The notes under the pieces: model-generated
The model's database searches: none
The model's input: only the letters and a program-made list of their open reading frames with translations
What the model was told of the DNA's origin: nothing
Assembly (NCBI GenBank): GCA_947177595.1
Contig: CAMWUZ010000021.1
Coordinates: forward strand, 1-14,722
Origin: an uncultured Porphyromonadaceae bacterium
GTDB lineage: Bacteria; Bacteroidota; Bacteroidia; Bacteroidales; Muribaculaceae
DNA: 14,722 nt
Direction of reading: 5' to 3'
Program-made: the position numbers and the translations under genes
Part shown: in pieces, positions 14,319 through 14,722 of the stretch
Layout: each line of letters starts with the position of its first letter
Position numbering within the stretch: position 1 is the first letter of the stretch

Positions 14319-14340
14319 CGGATGGAATTATTCCCTACCG
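14319..14340 (+). promoter_or_regulatory. Small hairpin in the rpsI-rpsB intergenic region
   Basis: GGAA (14324-14327) pairs with TTCC (14331-14334) around TTA, and CGG (14319-14321) pairs with CCG (14338-14340) across a small internal loop. The 119-bp gap between rpsI and rpsB is long for this operon and has no TAnnTTTG promoter or T-tract terminator. The gap may hold an S2-responsive leader or an RNA-processing site. The stems are short, so the evidence is weak. Confidence 0.25.
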
Positions 14341-14385
14341 TGTGGTTGAATTCAAAAGAAAGTAAACAATCAATAACAACAAAAA

Positions 14386-14722
14386 ATGTCAACACCTAAT
14401 TTTGACCAACTTTTAGAAGCAGGTTGCCATTTCGGTCACCTCAAAAGAAAATGGAATCCTGCTATGGCGCCCTATATCTTCATGGAGCGCAACGGTATCC
14501 ACATCATAGACCTCTACAAGACAGCTGCAAAGCTGGATGAGGCAGCAACCGCGCTCAAGAGCATTGCCAAGAGCGGCAAGAAAGTGCTCTTCGTAGCAAC
14601 AAAAAAACAGGCCAAACAAGTAGTTGCCGAGAAGGCTCAGGCAGTAGGTATGCCCTATGTTATCGAGCGCTGGCCCGGCGGTATGCTCACCAACTTCCCC
14701 ACCATCCGCAAGGCTGTCAAGA
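14386..14722 (+). CDS. rpsB: 30S ribosomal protein S2, partial (cut by right edge)
   Basis: The first 112 codons of S2 (uS2), a small-subunit surface protein needed for S1 binding. Family features are NFDQLLEAGCHFGHLKRKWNP near the N-terminus, IHIIDLYKT, VLFVATKKQA and ERWPGGMLTNF. The frame is open to the end of the window, where the gene continues. The ATG at 14386 follows an A-rich stretch. It is downstream of rpsI by 119 bp, on the same strand, in the usual Bacteroidetes order; tsf would be expected next. Confidence 0.97.
   Translation, partial: MSTPNFDQLLEAGCHFGHLKRKWNPAMAPYIFMERNGIHIIDLYKTAAKLDEAATALKSIAKSGKKVLFVATKKQAKQVVAEKAQAVGMPYVIERWPGGMLTNFPTIRKAVK

Noticed and set aside
1..14722. 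tRNA genes, CRISPR arrays, insertion sequences, integrase or attachment sites
   Set aside because: I saw no cloverleaf-like sequence, regularly spaced repeats, transposase or recombinase motifs, and no matching direct repeats flanking the phage-like module.

Overview
The window looks like chromosomal DNA from a member of the Bacteroidales, possibly a Muribaculaceae-like gut lineage (the family is inference). The evidence is the Bacteroidetes-type promoters (TTTG/TTG near -33 and TAnnTTTG at -7) in front of several genes, the lack of strong Shine-Dalgarno sites, the GlmM and DUF4827 lipoprotein pair, the rplM-rpsI-rpsB order, and an L13 whose N-terminus begins MDTLSY.

Layout. (1) 1-2163, minus strand: the N-terminal 721 codons of a large secreted protein that runs off the left edge. 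(2) 2164-2466: an AT-rich intergenic region with the promoter of gene 1, a minus-oriented terminator-like hairpin, and a forward promoter enclosed between two perfect 14-bp inverted repeats. (3) 2467-6472, plus strand: a compact module of five phage-like genes. These are a 73-aa unknown protein, an SU10/HK97-type major capsid protein, a 190-aa unknown protein, a short portal protein and a 149-aa unknown protein. The last three overlap by ATGA start/stop junctions. No terminase, protease, tail, lysis or integrase gene is visible. (4) 6487-7728: a U32-family protein with its own promoter, which lies inside the last codons of the phage-like module. (5) A strong bidirectional terminator, then rplU-rpmA on the minus strand. 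(6) 8605-13200, plus strand: a tight apparent operon nrnA, DUF4827 lipoprotein, glmM, NlpC/P60 hydrolase, PAP2 phosphatase. It combines nucleotide turnover with cell-envelope functions. (7) 13251-end: promoter, leader and the start of the rplM-rpsI-rpsB ribosomal protein operon; rpsB is cut by the right edge.

The core genes are ordinary. The unusual part is the isolated, uninterrupted capsid-plus-portal module set between housekeeping genes, together with its promoter inside a 66-bp inverted-repeat segment. The module may be a prophage remnant or a domesticated particle-forming system. The promoter segment may be an operator or a very small invertible promoter. The sequence alone does not settle either question.
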